From positions 1-41,682 of the forward strand of contig CAZCEC010000058.1 in the NCBI GenBank assembly GCA_964497615.1: a DNA stretch of 41,682 nucleotides, given 5' to 3'. Source of the stretch: CAZCEC01 sp964497615 (GTDB lineage Bacteria; Chloroflexota; Anaerolineae; Anaerolineales; UBA6663). Shown here piece after piece: positions 1 through 6,771 of this stretch. Each line of letters begins with the position of its first letter. The first letter of the stretch is position 1. A program made the translations under genes and the position numbers. The notes below the pieces were generated by a model. That model was not told where the DNA came from, ran no database searches, and saw nothing but the letters and a program-made list of their open reading frames with translations.

Positions 1-2
1 TG

Positions 3-293
3 TGGCTGGGGGGCATGGCGCTGGGCCAGTGGCGGGCGGCGCGGGCGGGTTGGGCGCGGCGGCTGGGCCTGTGGGCGGCGGCCCTGTCCTTCGCGGCGTG
101 GGCGCTGGACTTCATTGAAAACGTGGCCCTGCTGGACGTGCTGCGGGACACCTTTCACCCGTCGGCGGCGGCGCTGACCGTGGCAGGTTGGGCGGCGGCG
201 GTGAAGTTTGGGTTGATCCTGATATGCGCGGTGTATGTGGCGGCGGCGTGGGTGATGAGGCGAGTGAGCCGGCGAATGGAATTCGCGCCTTGA
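3..293 (+). CDS. C-terminal part of a small membrane protein (partial)
   Basis: The reading frame is open from the left edge of the window, so the start probably lies outside it; an internal ATG at 15 is the first visible possible start. The visible 96 or so residues hold two or three hydrophobic segments and a charged pair of motifs (LDFIENVALLDVL) between them, which looks like an integral membrane protein of unknown function. The last seven residues (RRMEFAP) and the stop codon come from the dispersed repeat that begins at 268, so the original C-terminus may have been altered. The gene for a glycosyltransferase follows almost at once. I do not recognise the family; the membrane nature is well supported, the function is not. 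Confidence 0.55.
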   Translation, partial: WLGGMALGQWRAARAGWARRLGLWAAALSFAAWALDFIENVALLDVLRDTFHPSAAALTVAGWAAAVKFGLILICAVYVAAAWVMRRVSRRMEFAP

Positions 294-331
294 GGCCTGC
301 GGCCGCCGCGTCCACCTACGTGGACGCAGGA
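268..331 (+). repeat. Dispersed structured repeat, copy 1 of 5
   Basis: About 64 bp made of a GCGAAT/ATTCGC hairpin, an aGGCCT-GCGGCCGC linker and an apical hairpin GCGTCCAC/GTGGACGC with loop CTAC. It carries the stop codon of the upstream membrane protein and runs into the start region of the glycosyltransferase. Related copies lie at 1485, 9425, 24131 and (reversed) 34932. Confidence 0.9.
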
Positions 332-1576
332 GGGAGGCAGCGCAGACCCATCTTGTTCACGTTTGCGGGCGGGCGTGGGCATTTCGAGCCGTTGGTAACG
401 GTGGCGCGCGCGGCGGTGAGGGCGGGGCACACCGTCGCGTTCAGCGGCGAGCCGGCGCTGGCGCGGACGGTGGAGGCGGCGGGCTTCACGATGTTCCCGT
501 CCGGGCCGAACACCAGCAGCACCGAGCGGCGGCCGTTGCTGAGCGTGGACCGGGAGCGCGAGGACCGGGCGCTGCGCAACAGCTACGCCGGGCGCATCGC
601 GCGGGGGCGGGCGGCGGACTTGCTGGGCGTGTGCGCCGAGTGGCGGCCGGACGTGATCGTGTGCGACGAGGTGGACTTTGGCAGCATGGTCGCTGCGGAG
701 CGGATGGGCTTGCCGCATGCCACGGTGAACGTGATGGCGGCAGGGTCGTTCGTGCGGGCGGAGGTGGTCGGGGAGCCGCTCGCGGCGCTGCGGGCCGAGC
801 ATGGTCTGCCGCCCGATCCGGAGCTTGAGATGCTGAGCCGGTATCTGGTTCTGTCACCGTTTCCGCTGGGGTTCCGCGACCCGGCCTTTCCATTGCCTGC
901 GACGGCGCACAGCTTTCGGCCCTGCGCCCAACCGCTGGAGGAGGCGGCGCCGCCGTGGACGATCAGCCGGCCGGGCGCGCCGACCGTGTACTTCACGCTC
1001 GGCACCGTGTTCAACCTCGAGTCGGGCGACCTGTTTGGGCGGGTGTTGGCGGGCCTGCGCGACCTGCCCGTCAATCTCGTCGTCACAGTCGGGCGGCAGA
1101 TCGACCCGGCGGAATTGGGGCCGCAGCCGGATCACGTCCACCTCGCGCAGTACATCCCGCAGAAACAGGTGTTGCCGCACTGCGACCTGGTCGTCTCGCA
1201 CGGAGGGTCGGGCAGCGTGGGCGGGGCGCTGGCGCACGGCGTGCCGATGGTGCTGATCCCGATGGGGGCCGACCAACCCCACAACGGCGACCGGGTGGAA
1301 GCGCTGGGGCTGGGACGAGTCTTGGACCCTGTGGCGGCGACGCCGGAGAACGTGCGCGACGCGGCGAGGGCGGTGCTGGCGGACGCAAGCTGCCGGCGCG
1401 CGGCGGAGCGATTGCGGGATGAGTTGGCGAGGCTGCCGGGGCCGGATCACGTCGTGAGGCTGCTGGAGGAGCTGGAGGAGCGGAGCCGGCGAATGGAATT
1501 CGCGCCTCAAGGCCTTCGGCCGCCGCGTCCACCTCCGTGGACGCAGGAGGCGCCTGGTCCCGAACGCCCGCGGTAA
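320..1576 (+). CDS. GT1-type (UGT/macrolide-type) glycosyltransferase
   Basis: Transfers a sugar from a nucleotide-sugar donor to a small acceptor, probably in the cytoplasm; donor and acceptor cannot be told. The protein has the two-Rossmann GT-B layout: an N-terminal strand and glycine loop (ILFTFAGGRGHFEPL), and a C-terminal donor-binding signature HGGSGSVGGALAHGVP followed by GADQPHNGDR, as in EryCIII/MGT-like enzymes. The start is uncertain. No ATG with a ribosome site precedes the first strand; GTG at 320 keeps the whole strand but lies in the hairpin of repeat copy 1, and TTG at 353 has a purine-rich GGAGGGAGG 15 bp upstream but cuts into the strand. The last 25-30 residues, rich in Pro and Arg, are encoded by repeat copy 2 and look like an acquired tail. 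Confidence 0.85.
   Translation: MDAGGRQRRPILFTFAGGRGHFEPLVTVARAAVRAGHTVAFSGEPALARTVEAAGFTMFPSGPNTSSTERRPLLSVDREREDRALRNSYAGRIARGRAADLLGVCAEWRPDVIVCDEVDFGSMVAAERMGLPHATVNVMAAGSFVRAEVVGEPLAALRAEHGLPPDPELEMLSRYLVLSPFPLGFRDPAFPLPATAHSFRPCAQPLEEAAPPWTISRPGAPTVYFTLGTVFNLESGDLFGRVLAGLRDLPVNLVVTVGRQIDPAELGPQPDHVHLAQYIPQKQVLPHCDLVVSHGGSGSVGGALAHGVPMVLIPMGADQPHNGDRVEALGLGRVLDPVAATPENVRDAARAVLADASCRRAAERLRDELARLPGPDHVVRLLEELEERSRRMEFAPQGLRPPRPPPWTQEAPGPERPR
1485..1549 (+). repeat. Dispersed structured repeat, copy 2 of 5
   Basis: Same organisation as copy 1, with apical stem GCGTCCAC/GTGGACGC and loop CTCC. It is translated as the C-terminal tail of the glycosyltransferase, in the same frame (RRMEFAP) as copy 1 uses in the upstream membrane protein. 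Here the frame stays open through the copy and stops just beyond it. Confidence 0.9.
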
Positions 1577-1599
1577 GTTGATTGAGTAACGTCTGTGAC

Positions 1600-2424
1600 A
1601 TGGAAGTCATCGGGCCGCGAGTGCTGTTGGGATTGATGCTGTCCGCCGCCATCGGCTATCTCGGCTACCGGCGCGGGTCGCTGTCGCGGTCGGGCGCGGC
1701 GGGCGCGGTGGCGGTGGGCACGCTGATCGTGGGGCTGGGCGGCTGGGCGTGGGGCACGCTGCTGGTGGTGTTCTTTGTGTCGTCGAGCGCGCTGTCGCAT
1801 TACAAGGAACGGCGCAAGGCGGCGCTGGCGGAGAAGTTCAGCAAGGGCAGCCAACGCGACCTGGCGCAGGTGCTGGCGAATGGCGGCGCGGGCGCGCTGA
1901 TCGCGGTGGCGAACGCGCTGTGGCCGCACCCGGCGTGGTGGGCGGCGTTCGTGGGGGCAATGGCGACGGTGAATGCCGACACCTGGGCGACAGAGCTAGG
2001 CGTGTTGAGCAAACACCCGCCGCGGCTGGTGACGACCGGGCGCGTGGTGGAGGTGGGCACCTCGGGCGGCGTGACGGCAGCCGGCACCCTGGCAGCGCTG
2101 GGCGGGGCGGCGTTGATTGGGCTGGTGGCGGCGGGGTTTGACGTGGCGGGTGGCGGGGCGCTCGGCAGCGCAGTGGTGCAGGTGATTGTGGCGGCGCTGG
2201 CGGGGGTGCTGGGGGCGCTGTTCGACTCGTTATTAGGCGCGACGGTGCAGGCAATTTACGCTTGCGACGCCTGCGGCAAGGAGACCGAGCGGCATCCCAC
2301 ACACACCTGCGGCGGGCCCACGCGGCGGGTGCGCGGCTGGGCGTGGCTGGACAATGATTGGGTGAACTTTGTGAGCGCGGTGGTGGGGGCGGCGGTGGCG
2401 GGAGCGATTGTTTTGTTTTTATGA
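1600..2424 (+). CDS. DUF92 family integral membrane protein
   Basis: About 274 residues with six or seven hydrophobic segments. The signature of the DUF92/TIGR00297 family is present: an N-terminal RRGSLSRSGAAGAVAVG segment, SSSALSHYKERRKA, and ATVNADTWATELGVLS with SGGVTAAGT after it. Relatives include plant VTE6, a phytyl-phosphate kinase of the tocopherol/phylloquinone salvage route, and TMEM19, so a polyprenyl- or phytyl-phosphate kinase role is possible but inferred. ATG at 1600 is preferred over TTG at 1582 because it opens directly into the first membrane helix; no strong ribosome site is visible for either. A CxxC...C stretch near residue 221 (CDACGKE...HTC) is cytosolic or loop-located and may bind metal. 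Confidence 0.85.
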   Translation: MEVIGPRVLLGLMLSAAIGYLGYRRGSLSRSGAAGAVAVGTLIVGLGGWAWGTLLVVFFVSSSALSHYKERRKAALAEKFSKGSQRDLAQVLANGGAGALIAVANALWPHPAWWAAFVGAMATVNADTWATELGVLSKHPPRLVTTGRVVEVGTSGGVTAAGTLAALGGAALIGLVAAGFDVAGGGALGSAVVQVIVAALAGVLGALFDSLLGATVQAIYACDACGKETERHPTHTCGGPTRRVRGWAWLDNDWVNFVSAVVGAAVAGAIVLFL

Positions 2425-2427
2425 TTG

Positions 2428-2531
2428 GACGAAGGACGAACAACGAAGGACGAAGCGCGGGGCCGATGGAGTTCTCAGAAACCGGCTTGACCGCCGGGGG
2501 GCGAGTCTCGGCTCGTCTTTCGTCCTTCGTC
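2428..2531. repeat. Palindromic element with 13-bp inverted ends (GACGAAGGACGAA)
   Basis: Arms at 2428-2440 and 2519-2531 are perfect reverse complements. A second partial direct copy of the arm lies at about 2443. The element fills the gap between the DUF92 gene and the helicase. A related inverted pair lies at 41359-41408. Confidence 0.75.
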
Positions 2532-2540
2532 TGACTGCCC

Positions 2541-5135
2541 ATGCAGACCCTTGACCGCATCCGCCTGAACGCGAACTACATGAAGAACATCGTCGCCTGG
2601 GAGCGGCTGCCCGCGCGGCCGGCGCAATTTGGGCCGTGGCCGAAGGCGCTGGATGGGCGACTGGTGGAGACTGCCAAGCGGCGGGGCGTCACCGCGCTGT
2701 ACACGCACCAATCACAGGCGGTGGAGGCGGCGCTGCGGGGCGAGAACGTGGTGGTGGTCACCGGCACGGCCTCGGGCAAGACCCTGTGCTACAACCTGCC
2801 GGTGCTGCACACCCTGCTGTCCCAGCCGGAGGCCCGCGCCCTGTACCTGTTCCCCACCAAGGCGCTGGCGCAAGATCAGGCGGCGGAGCTGGGTCAGTTC
2901 ATCCAGGCGGTGGGGGAGCCGGGCCTGGCGGTGCGGACCTACGACGGCGACACGCCCCAGGCGCAGCGACCCGCCATCCGCAAGGCGGGGGGCGTGCTCA
3001 TCTCCAACCCGGACATGCTCCACACCGGCATCCTGCCGCATCACCCGCGCTGGGCGGAGCTGTTCGCCAACTTGCAGTACGTGGTGCTGGACGAGGTGCA
3101 CACCTACCGCGGCGTGTTCGGGTCGCACATGGCGAATGTGCTGCGGCGGCTCAAGCGCATCTGCGCCTTCTACGGTTCCGCGCCGCGCTTCATCTGCGCC
3201 TCGGCCACGATTGCCAACCCGCAGGAACTGGCCCAGCGGCTCATCGAGCAGCCGGTGACGCTGGTGCCGGCCAGCGCGGACGGCTCACCGCGCGCCGAGA
3301 AGTTCTTCCTGGTCTACAACCCGCCCATCACCGACCCGGCGCTGGGGCTGCGGCGGTCGTACCTGCTGGAGGCGCAAAAGCTGGCGGGTGAGTTTCTGGC
3401 CGACGAGGTGCAGACCGCCATCTTCGCCCGCACCCGTAACGCCACCGAAGTGCTGCTGATGTACGTGCGCGACGAGGCGCGCGAGCAGGGGCGCGACCCG
3501 GCGGCGGTGCGCGGCTACCGGGGCGGCTACCTGCCCCTGGAGCGCCGCGCCATCGAGCGCGGGCTGCGCGACGGCAGCGTGCGCGGCGTGGTGGCGACCA
3601 ACGCGCTGGAATTGGGCGTGGACATTGGGCAGTTGGGGGCGGTGGTGATTGCGGGGTATCCGGGCACGATTGCGTCGCTGGGCCAGCAGGCCGGGCGCGC
3701 GGGGCGGCGGGCCGAGGCCAGCGCGGTGGTGCTGGTCGCGTCGGCCATGCCCCTGGACCAATACCTGGCCGCGCACCCGCGCTACATCTTTGAAAGCTCG
3801 CCCGAACATGCCCTGATCAACCCCGACAACCTGGCGCTGCTGGTGGAGCACCTGCGCTGCGCGGCGTTCGAATTGCCGTTCGAGGCGGGCGAGGCCTTCG
3901 GCCAGTACACCGGGGTGGAAGACGTACTGCAAGTGCTGGCCGAGGAGGGCGACCTGCACCAATCGGGCGGGCAATACCGCTGGGTGGCGGCGCAATACCC
4001 GGCGGAGGGCGTGTCGCTGCGCGCGGCCGGGTCCGACAAGATCATCATCCAGGCGGCGGCCGAGGACGGGCGGCCCGTCGTCATCGGCGAGGTGGACCGC
4101 ACCAGCGCGCCGGTGCGGGTGCACACCGGGGCAGTGTACCTGCACGAGGGGCGCGGCTATGTGGTGAGCGAGTTGGACTGGGAGGGCGGGATCGCGCACG
4201 TCAAGCCCGAGGAGGTGGACTACTTTACGCAGGCGTCGGAGGCGATGGACATCGAGATCGTGAACGTCTTCGACGCGCACGAGGCGCCGGACGAAGAGGC
4301 GGACGAAACCATCGGCAGCCTGCCCCGCCCGCCCGCCCCCGGCCCCCTGCCCCACTCGCGGGCCTGGGGCGAGCTGCTGATCACCGCGCAGGCTGCGTCG
4401 TACCGGATGGTGCGGCGCTACACGCACGAGACGCTGGGGTATGGCGAGATCAAGCTGCCGCCGCGTCAGTTCCAGACGACGGGCTACTGGCTGTGGCTGC
4501 CGCCGGGCGCGGTGAAGGCCCTGGCGGAGGTCGGCATCCTGGTGGGGCCAAACAACTACGGGCCGAACTGGGAGACGCAACGCAACGCCGCCCGTGCCCG
4601 CGACGGGTTCCAATGCGTGCAGTGCGGCAAGCTGGAGGCGGGCGGGCGCCAGCACGATGTGCACCACCTCCAGCCCTTCCGCAGCTTTGGCTATGTGCCG
4701 GGGCTGAACGACCACTACAAGCTGGCGAACGACCTGGACAATTTGCAGACCCTGTGCCGGGCCTGCCACGCGCGGGCCGAGACGGGGCGGGGCACGCAAA
4801 CGGCGCTGGGCGGGCTGGCCTACGCCCTGGGCAACCTCGCGCCGCTGCACCTGATGTGCGACCCGCGCGACCTGGGCGTCTCCGCCGAGCCGCGCTCGCG
4901 CGAGACCAAGGCGCCCACCATCACGATCTTCGACCTGGTGCCGGACGGGCTGGGGTTCGCCGAGCGGCTGTACGAGCTGCACGGCGAGCTGCTGAAGGGG
5001 GCGTATGAGCTGATCGACGCCTGCCCTTGCCGCGACGGCTGCCCGGCCTGCGTGGGGCCGGTGGGCATCGAGGCGACCGAGACGAAGGAGCTGGCGCGGC
5101 GGCTGGCGGGGAGGCTGGCGGGGCGGCGGGTGTAG
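2541..5135 (+). CDS. MrfA/YprA-like DEAD/DEAH-box helicase with inserted HNH nuclease-like domain
   Basis: A superfamily 2 DNA helicase of 864 residues. The motor shows Walker A GTASGKT (75-81), DEVH box (184-187), SAT (221-223) and, in the second RecA lobe, NALELGVDIG and QQAGRAGRR. The C-terminal DUF1998-type region ends with four cysteines (C828, C830, C834, C837), the metal site known in MrfA, the Bacillus helicase that helps repair mitomycin damage. Between these lies an extra module: C692-x2-C695, H708-H709, N734 and C739-x2-C742-H743, a treble-clef HNH pattern with the typical DNLQTLCRACH ending. The enzyme therefore may both unwind and cut DNA; the cutting role is inferred. Start ATG at 2541 lacks a clear ribosome site but no better one is seen. 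It is followed after 37 bp by a toxin-antitoxin-like cluster. Confidence 0.9.
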   Translation: MQTLDRIRLNANYMKNIVAWERLPARPAQFGPWPKALDGRLVETAKRRGVTALYTHQSQAVEAALRGENVVVVTGTASGKTLCYNLPVLHTLLSQPEARALYLFPTKALAQDQAAELGQFIQAVGEPGLAVRTYDGDTPQAQRPAIRKAGGVLISNPDMLHTGILPHHPRWAELFANLQYVVLDEVHTYRGVFGSHMANVLRRLKRICAFYGSAPRFICASATIANPQELAQRLIEQPVTLVPASADGSPRAEKFFLVYNPPITDPALGLRRSYLLEAQKLAGEFLADEVQTAIFARTRNATEVLLMYVRDEAREQGRDPAAVRGYRGGYLPLERRAIERGLRDGSVRGVVATNALELGVDIGQLGAVVIAGYPGTIASLGQQAGRAGRRAEASAVVLVASAMPLDQYLAAHPRYIFESSPEHALINPDNLALLVEHLRCAAFELPFEAGEAFGQYTGVEDVLQVLAEEGDLHQSGGQYRWVAAQYPAEGVSLRAAGSDKIIIQAAAEDGRPVVIGEVDRTSAPVRVHTGAVYLHEGRGYVVSELDWEGGIAHVKPEEVDYFTQASEAMDIEIVNVFDAHEAPDEEADETIGSLPRPPAPGPLPHSRAWGELLITAQAASYRMVRRYTHETLGYGEIKLPPRQFQTTGYWLWLPPGAVKALAEVGILVGPNNYGPNWETQRNAARARDGFQCVQCGKLEAGGRQHDVHHLQPFRSFGYVPGLNDHYKLANDLDNLQTLCRACHARAETGRGTQTALGGLAYALGNLAPLHLMCDPRDLGVSAEPRSRETKAPTITIFDLVPDGLGFAERLYELHGELLKGAYELIDACPCRDGCPACVGPVGIEATETKELARRLAGRLAGRRV

Positions 5136-5172
5136 GAATCGGGTTATACTTGGCATATTCGAGAGGTGCGGC

Positions 5173-5442
5173 ATGACGACTAGAACTATGAAGTATGAAG
5201 GTGAAGACCACATCATTACCATCACACGCGCTGAGATCGAGGCCTTGGGCGTGGAGCCGGGAGGCGAGTTTGTGGTCAAACTGCAGCCCAAGGTCACCCT
5301 GAAGCTACGGACTTGGGCTCCAGGCGAACGGGAGGAGTTGCACCGCATACTTGAGGAGTTGAAGGGCTCGTGGACGGAGGAGCAAGAAGCTGAGTATCGG
5401 CGCAACCGTGAACTGTGGAGTCAATGGAAGCCGCGCGAGTAG
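5173..5442 (+). CDS. AbrB/MazE-like antitoxin of a PIN toxin
   Basis: An 89-residue protein whose first 45 residues (KYEGEDHIITITRAEIEALGVEPGGEFVV) match the swapped-hairpin AbrB/SpoVT fold by pattern: a strand, an initiating acidic helix and LGVEPGG before the last strands. The C-terminal half is charged and helical, as expected for the segment that wraps the toxin. GAGAGGTG precedes ATG 5173. Its end overlaps the start of the PIN gene by 19 bp, the usual coupling of a VapBC-like pair. AT-rich TTATACT 25-30 bp upstream could be its -10 box but no good -35 is seen. The call as antitoxin rests mostly on context. Confidence 0.7.
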   Translation: MTTRTMKYEGEDHIITITRAEIEALGVEPGGEFVVKLQPKVTLKLRTWAPGEREELHRILEELKGSWTEEQEAEYRRNRELWSQWKPRE

Positions 5443-5837
5443 CCATCGACTCGGATGTGGTCGTGGACTATCTGCGGCGCGGTCAGGGTGTCCTAGAGAT
5501 CGCGTTGGATCGTTTCGCGTGCGTGCTTACTGCGATTACGGTTTATGAGCTGCATGCGGTGCGCTCACCCGAGCGGCAGCAAGCGCTGCTCAATCAACTT
5601 ATGGCCAAGGTTACGGTCGAGCCATTGGGTGCTGAGGCAGCCAAAGCTTCGGGCGCTGTCTGGCGTGGCTTGGCAGAACGAGGGGAATTGATCGGCCTGC
5701 CCGACATTCTCACTGCCGGCATTTGCCTCAGTCAGGACCTGCCGCTGCTGACGCGCAACAGCGCGCACTTTGGCCGTATTGCCGGGCTGAAGGTCATCAC
5801 GCCGGACGACCTGCACGAGCGGTATGGCGACGTGTAG
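5424..5837 (+). CDS. PIN-domain ribonuclease toxin (VapC-like)
   Basis: A 137-residue PIN domain. Acidic residues expected to bind Mg/Mn are visible: the first Asp in AIDSDVVVDYL, the Glu in ITVYELHA, and the Asp in IGLPDILTAGICL, followed by a LLTRNSAHFGRI ending typical of VapC. VapC toxins cut tRNA or rRNA. ATG 5424 is chosen because it opens directly into the first strand; GTG 5415 is possible. The gene overlaps the AbrB-like antitoxin and is followed after 6 bp by a second antitoxin-like gene. Confidence 0.87.
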   Translation: MEAARVAIDSDVVVDYLRRGQGVLEIALDRFACVLTAITVYELHAVRSPERQQALLNQLMAKVTVEPLGAEAAKASGAVWRGLAERGELIGLPDILTAGICLSQDLPLLTRNSAHFGRIAGLKVITPDDLHERYGDV

Positions 5838-5843
5838 GAGCCC

Positions 5844-6095
5844 ATGCAGCCCATCATTGTGACATACACAGGCGAAGACATCGTTATTCCCAAGGAGCAA
5901 ATGGAGGCCCACGGCTTCCGACCTGGGGATAGAGTCGTGCTTAAGGCAGTCGAGACGCCAGACACCGGCCCGGCGGCGGAGCGGCAAGAGATCGAAAGCA
6001 TCCTGAAGGAAATCGCGGGCGCGGCACCGGGCGCGGCGAAGGATGCCGAGCGCGAGCTGCGCAAGCTGCTGGAGCAGCTCAAGCCAGGCGACTGA
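5844..6095 (+). CDS. Second AbrB-like antitoxin-type protein, no toxin partner of its own
   Basis: An 83-residue protein that resembles the gene at 5173 in plan: a short strand-rich start (IVTYTGEDIVIPKEQMEAHGFRPGDRVVL) with the AbrB-type GFRPGDRV turn, then a charged helix ending in LRKLLEQLKPGD. TAGGAG lies just before ATG 5844. It sits directly after the PIN toxin in the same direction, giving the order antitoxin-toxin-antitoxin. A truncated remnant of a second module, or a third part of one module, are both possible. Only a MOSC gene follows. Confidence 0.6.
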   Translation: MQPIIVTYTGEDIVIPKEQMEAHGFRPGDRVVLKAVETPDTGPAAERQEIESILKEIAGAAPGAAKDAERELRKLLEQLKPGD

Positions 6096-6100
6096 CTGAC

Positions 6101-6142
6101 CTAACCCCCCTGCCCCTTCCCTGACAGGGAAGGGGGAGATGT
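6101..6142. repeat. Small palindromic repeat, copy at 6.1 kb
   Basis: A 40-bp block containing CCCCTTCCCT/AGGGAAGGGG with loop GAC. A close relative with several substitutions lies at 37380-37421. Could also act as a weak terminator for the toxin-antitoxin-like cluster; no T-tract follows. Confidence 0.6.
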
Positions 6143-6174
6143 CTGCGCGCCAACCCATCCCTGAAACGGCTGAC

Positions 6175-6768
6175 ATGAACCTGATCCCCCTCGGCCGCAT
6201 CGTGCGGCTTCAAATCCAACGCTCCAAGCTCAAGCTGGGCGAGAAGCCCAACCGCGTGTACGACCCGGCCCCATTGCTGAGCGTGGACGAGTTGACGATC
6301 ACGCCGCAGGGGGCGCTGGCGCGGCTGCCCGACGGCGGGATGCTCGTGGATGTGCACCACGCTGCCCACCCGGCCACGCGCAACAACGGCGGGCACAACG
6401 ATCTGTCGGTGGGGTTCACCGACCACTACGCCGCCATGCGGGCCGAGTATGGGGAGCACCTGGGCGACGGGTGCGCGGGCGAGAACATCCTGGTGGCGGT
6501 GGACGAGGTTGTGCCGCTGGAGCGCGTGGCGGGCGGGCTGGTGATTCAGCCCGCGGCGGGCGGCGCGGCGGTGCGGCTGGAGAACGTGCGGGTAGATTTG
6601 CCGTGCGTGGAGTTCAGCCGCTACGCCAGCCGCAGCACGGAGGCCGAGGCCGTCAAGCGGGCGCTGCAATTCCTGGATCATGGCCGCCGGGGCTACTACT
6701 GCACCTACGAAGGGACCGGGCCGGCCCTGGTCGCGGTGGGGGATGAAGTCTTCACCATCGGAGCCTAG
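6175..6768 (+). CDS. MOSC domain protein
   Basis: A 197-residue protein with the MOSC (molybdenum cofactor sulfurase C-terminal) pattern: GGHNDLSVGFTDHYAAM, a GDGCAGENILV segment, a conserved cysteine in LPCVEFSRYA and RRGYYCTYEG near the end. MOSC proteins bind Moco or move sulfur or N-hydroxylated groups; the substrate here is unknown. ATG 6175 is preferred to ATG 6139 since MNLIPLGRIVRLQIQ opens the first strand and the longer start begins in repeat-like DNA. The rhamnosidase start lies 3 bp after its stop, so the two are probably co-transcribed although functionally unlike. Confidence 0.75.
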   Translation: MNLIPLGRIVRLQIQRSKLKLGEKPNRVYDPAPLLSVDELTITPQGALARLPDGGMLVDVHHAAHPATRNNGGHNDLSVGFTDHYAAMRAEYGEHLGDGCAGENILVAVDEVVPLERVAGGLVIQPAAGGAAVRLENVRVDLPCVEFSRYASRSTEAEAVKRALQFLDHGRRGYYCTYEGTGPALVAVGDEVFTIGA

Positions 6769-6771
6769 ACC

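Noticed and set aside
3285..5405. 706-codon minus-strand frame opposite the helicase
   Set aside because: It mirrors the coding strand of a helicase with all its motifs, has a composition of His/Arg/Pro/Ala typical of antisense frames in GC-rich genes, and no ribosome site.
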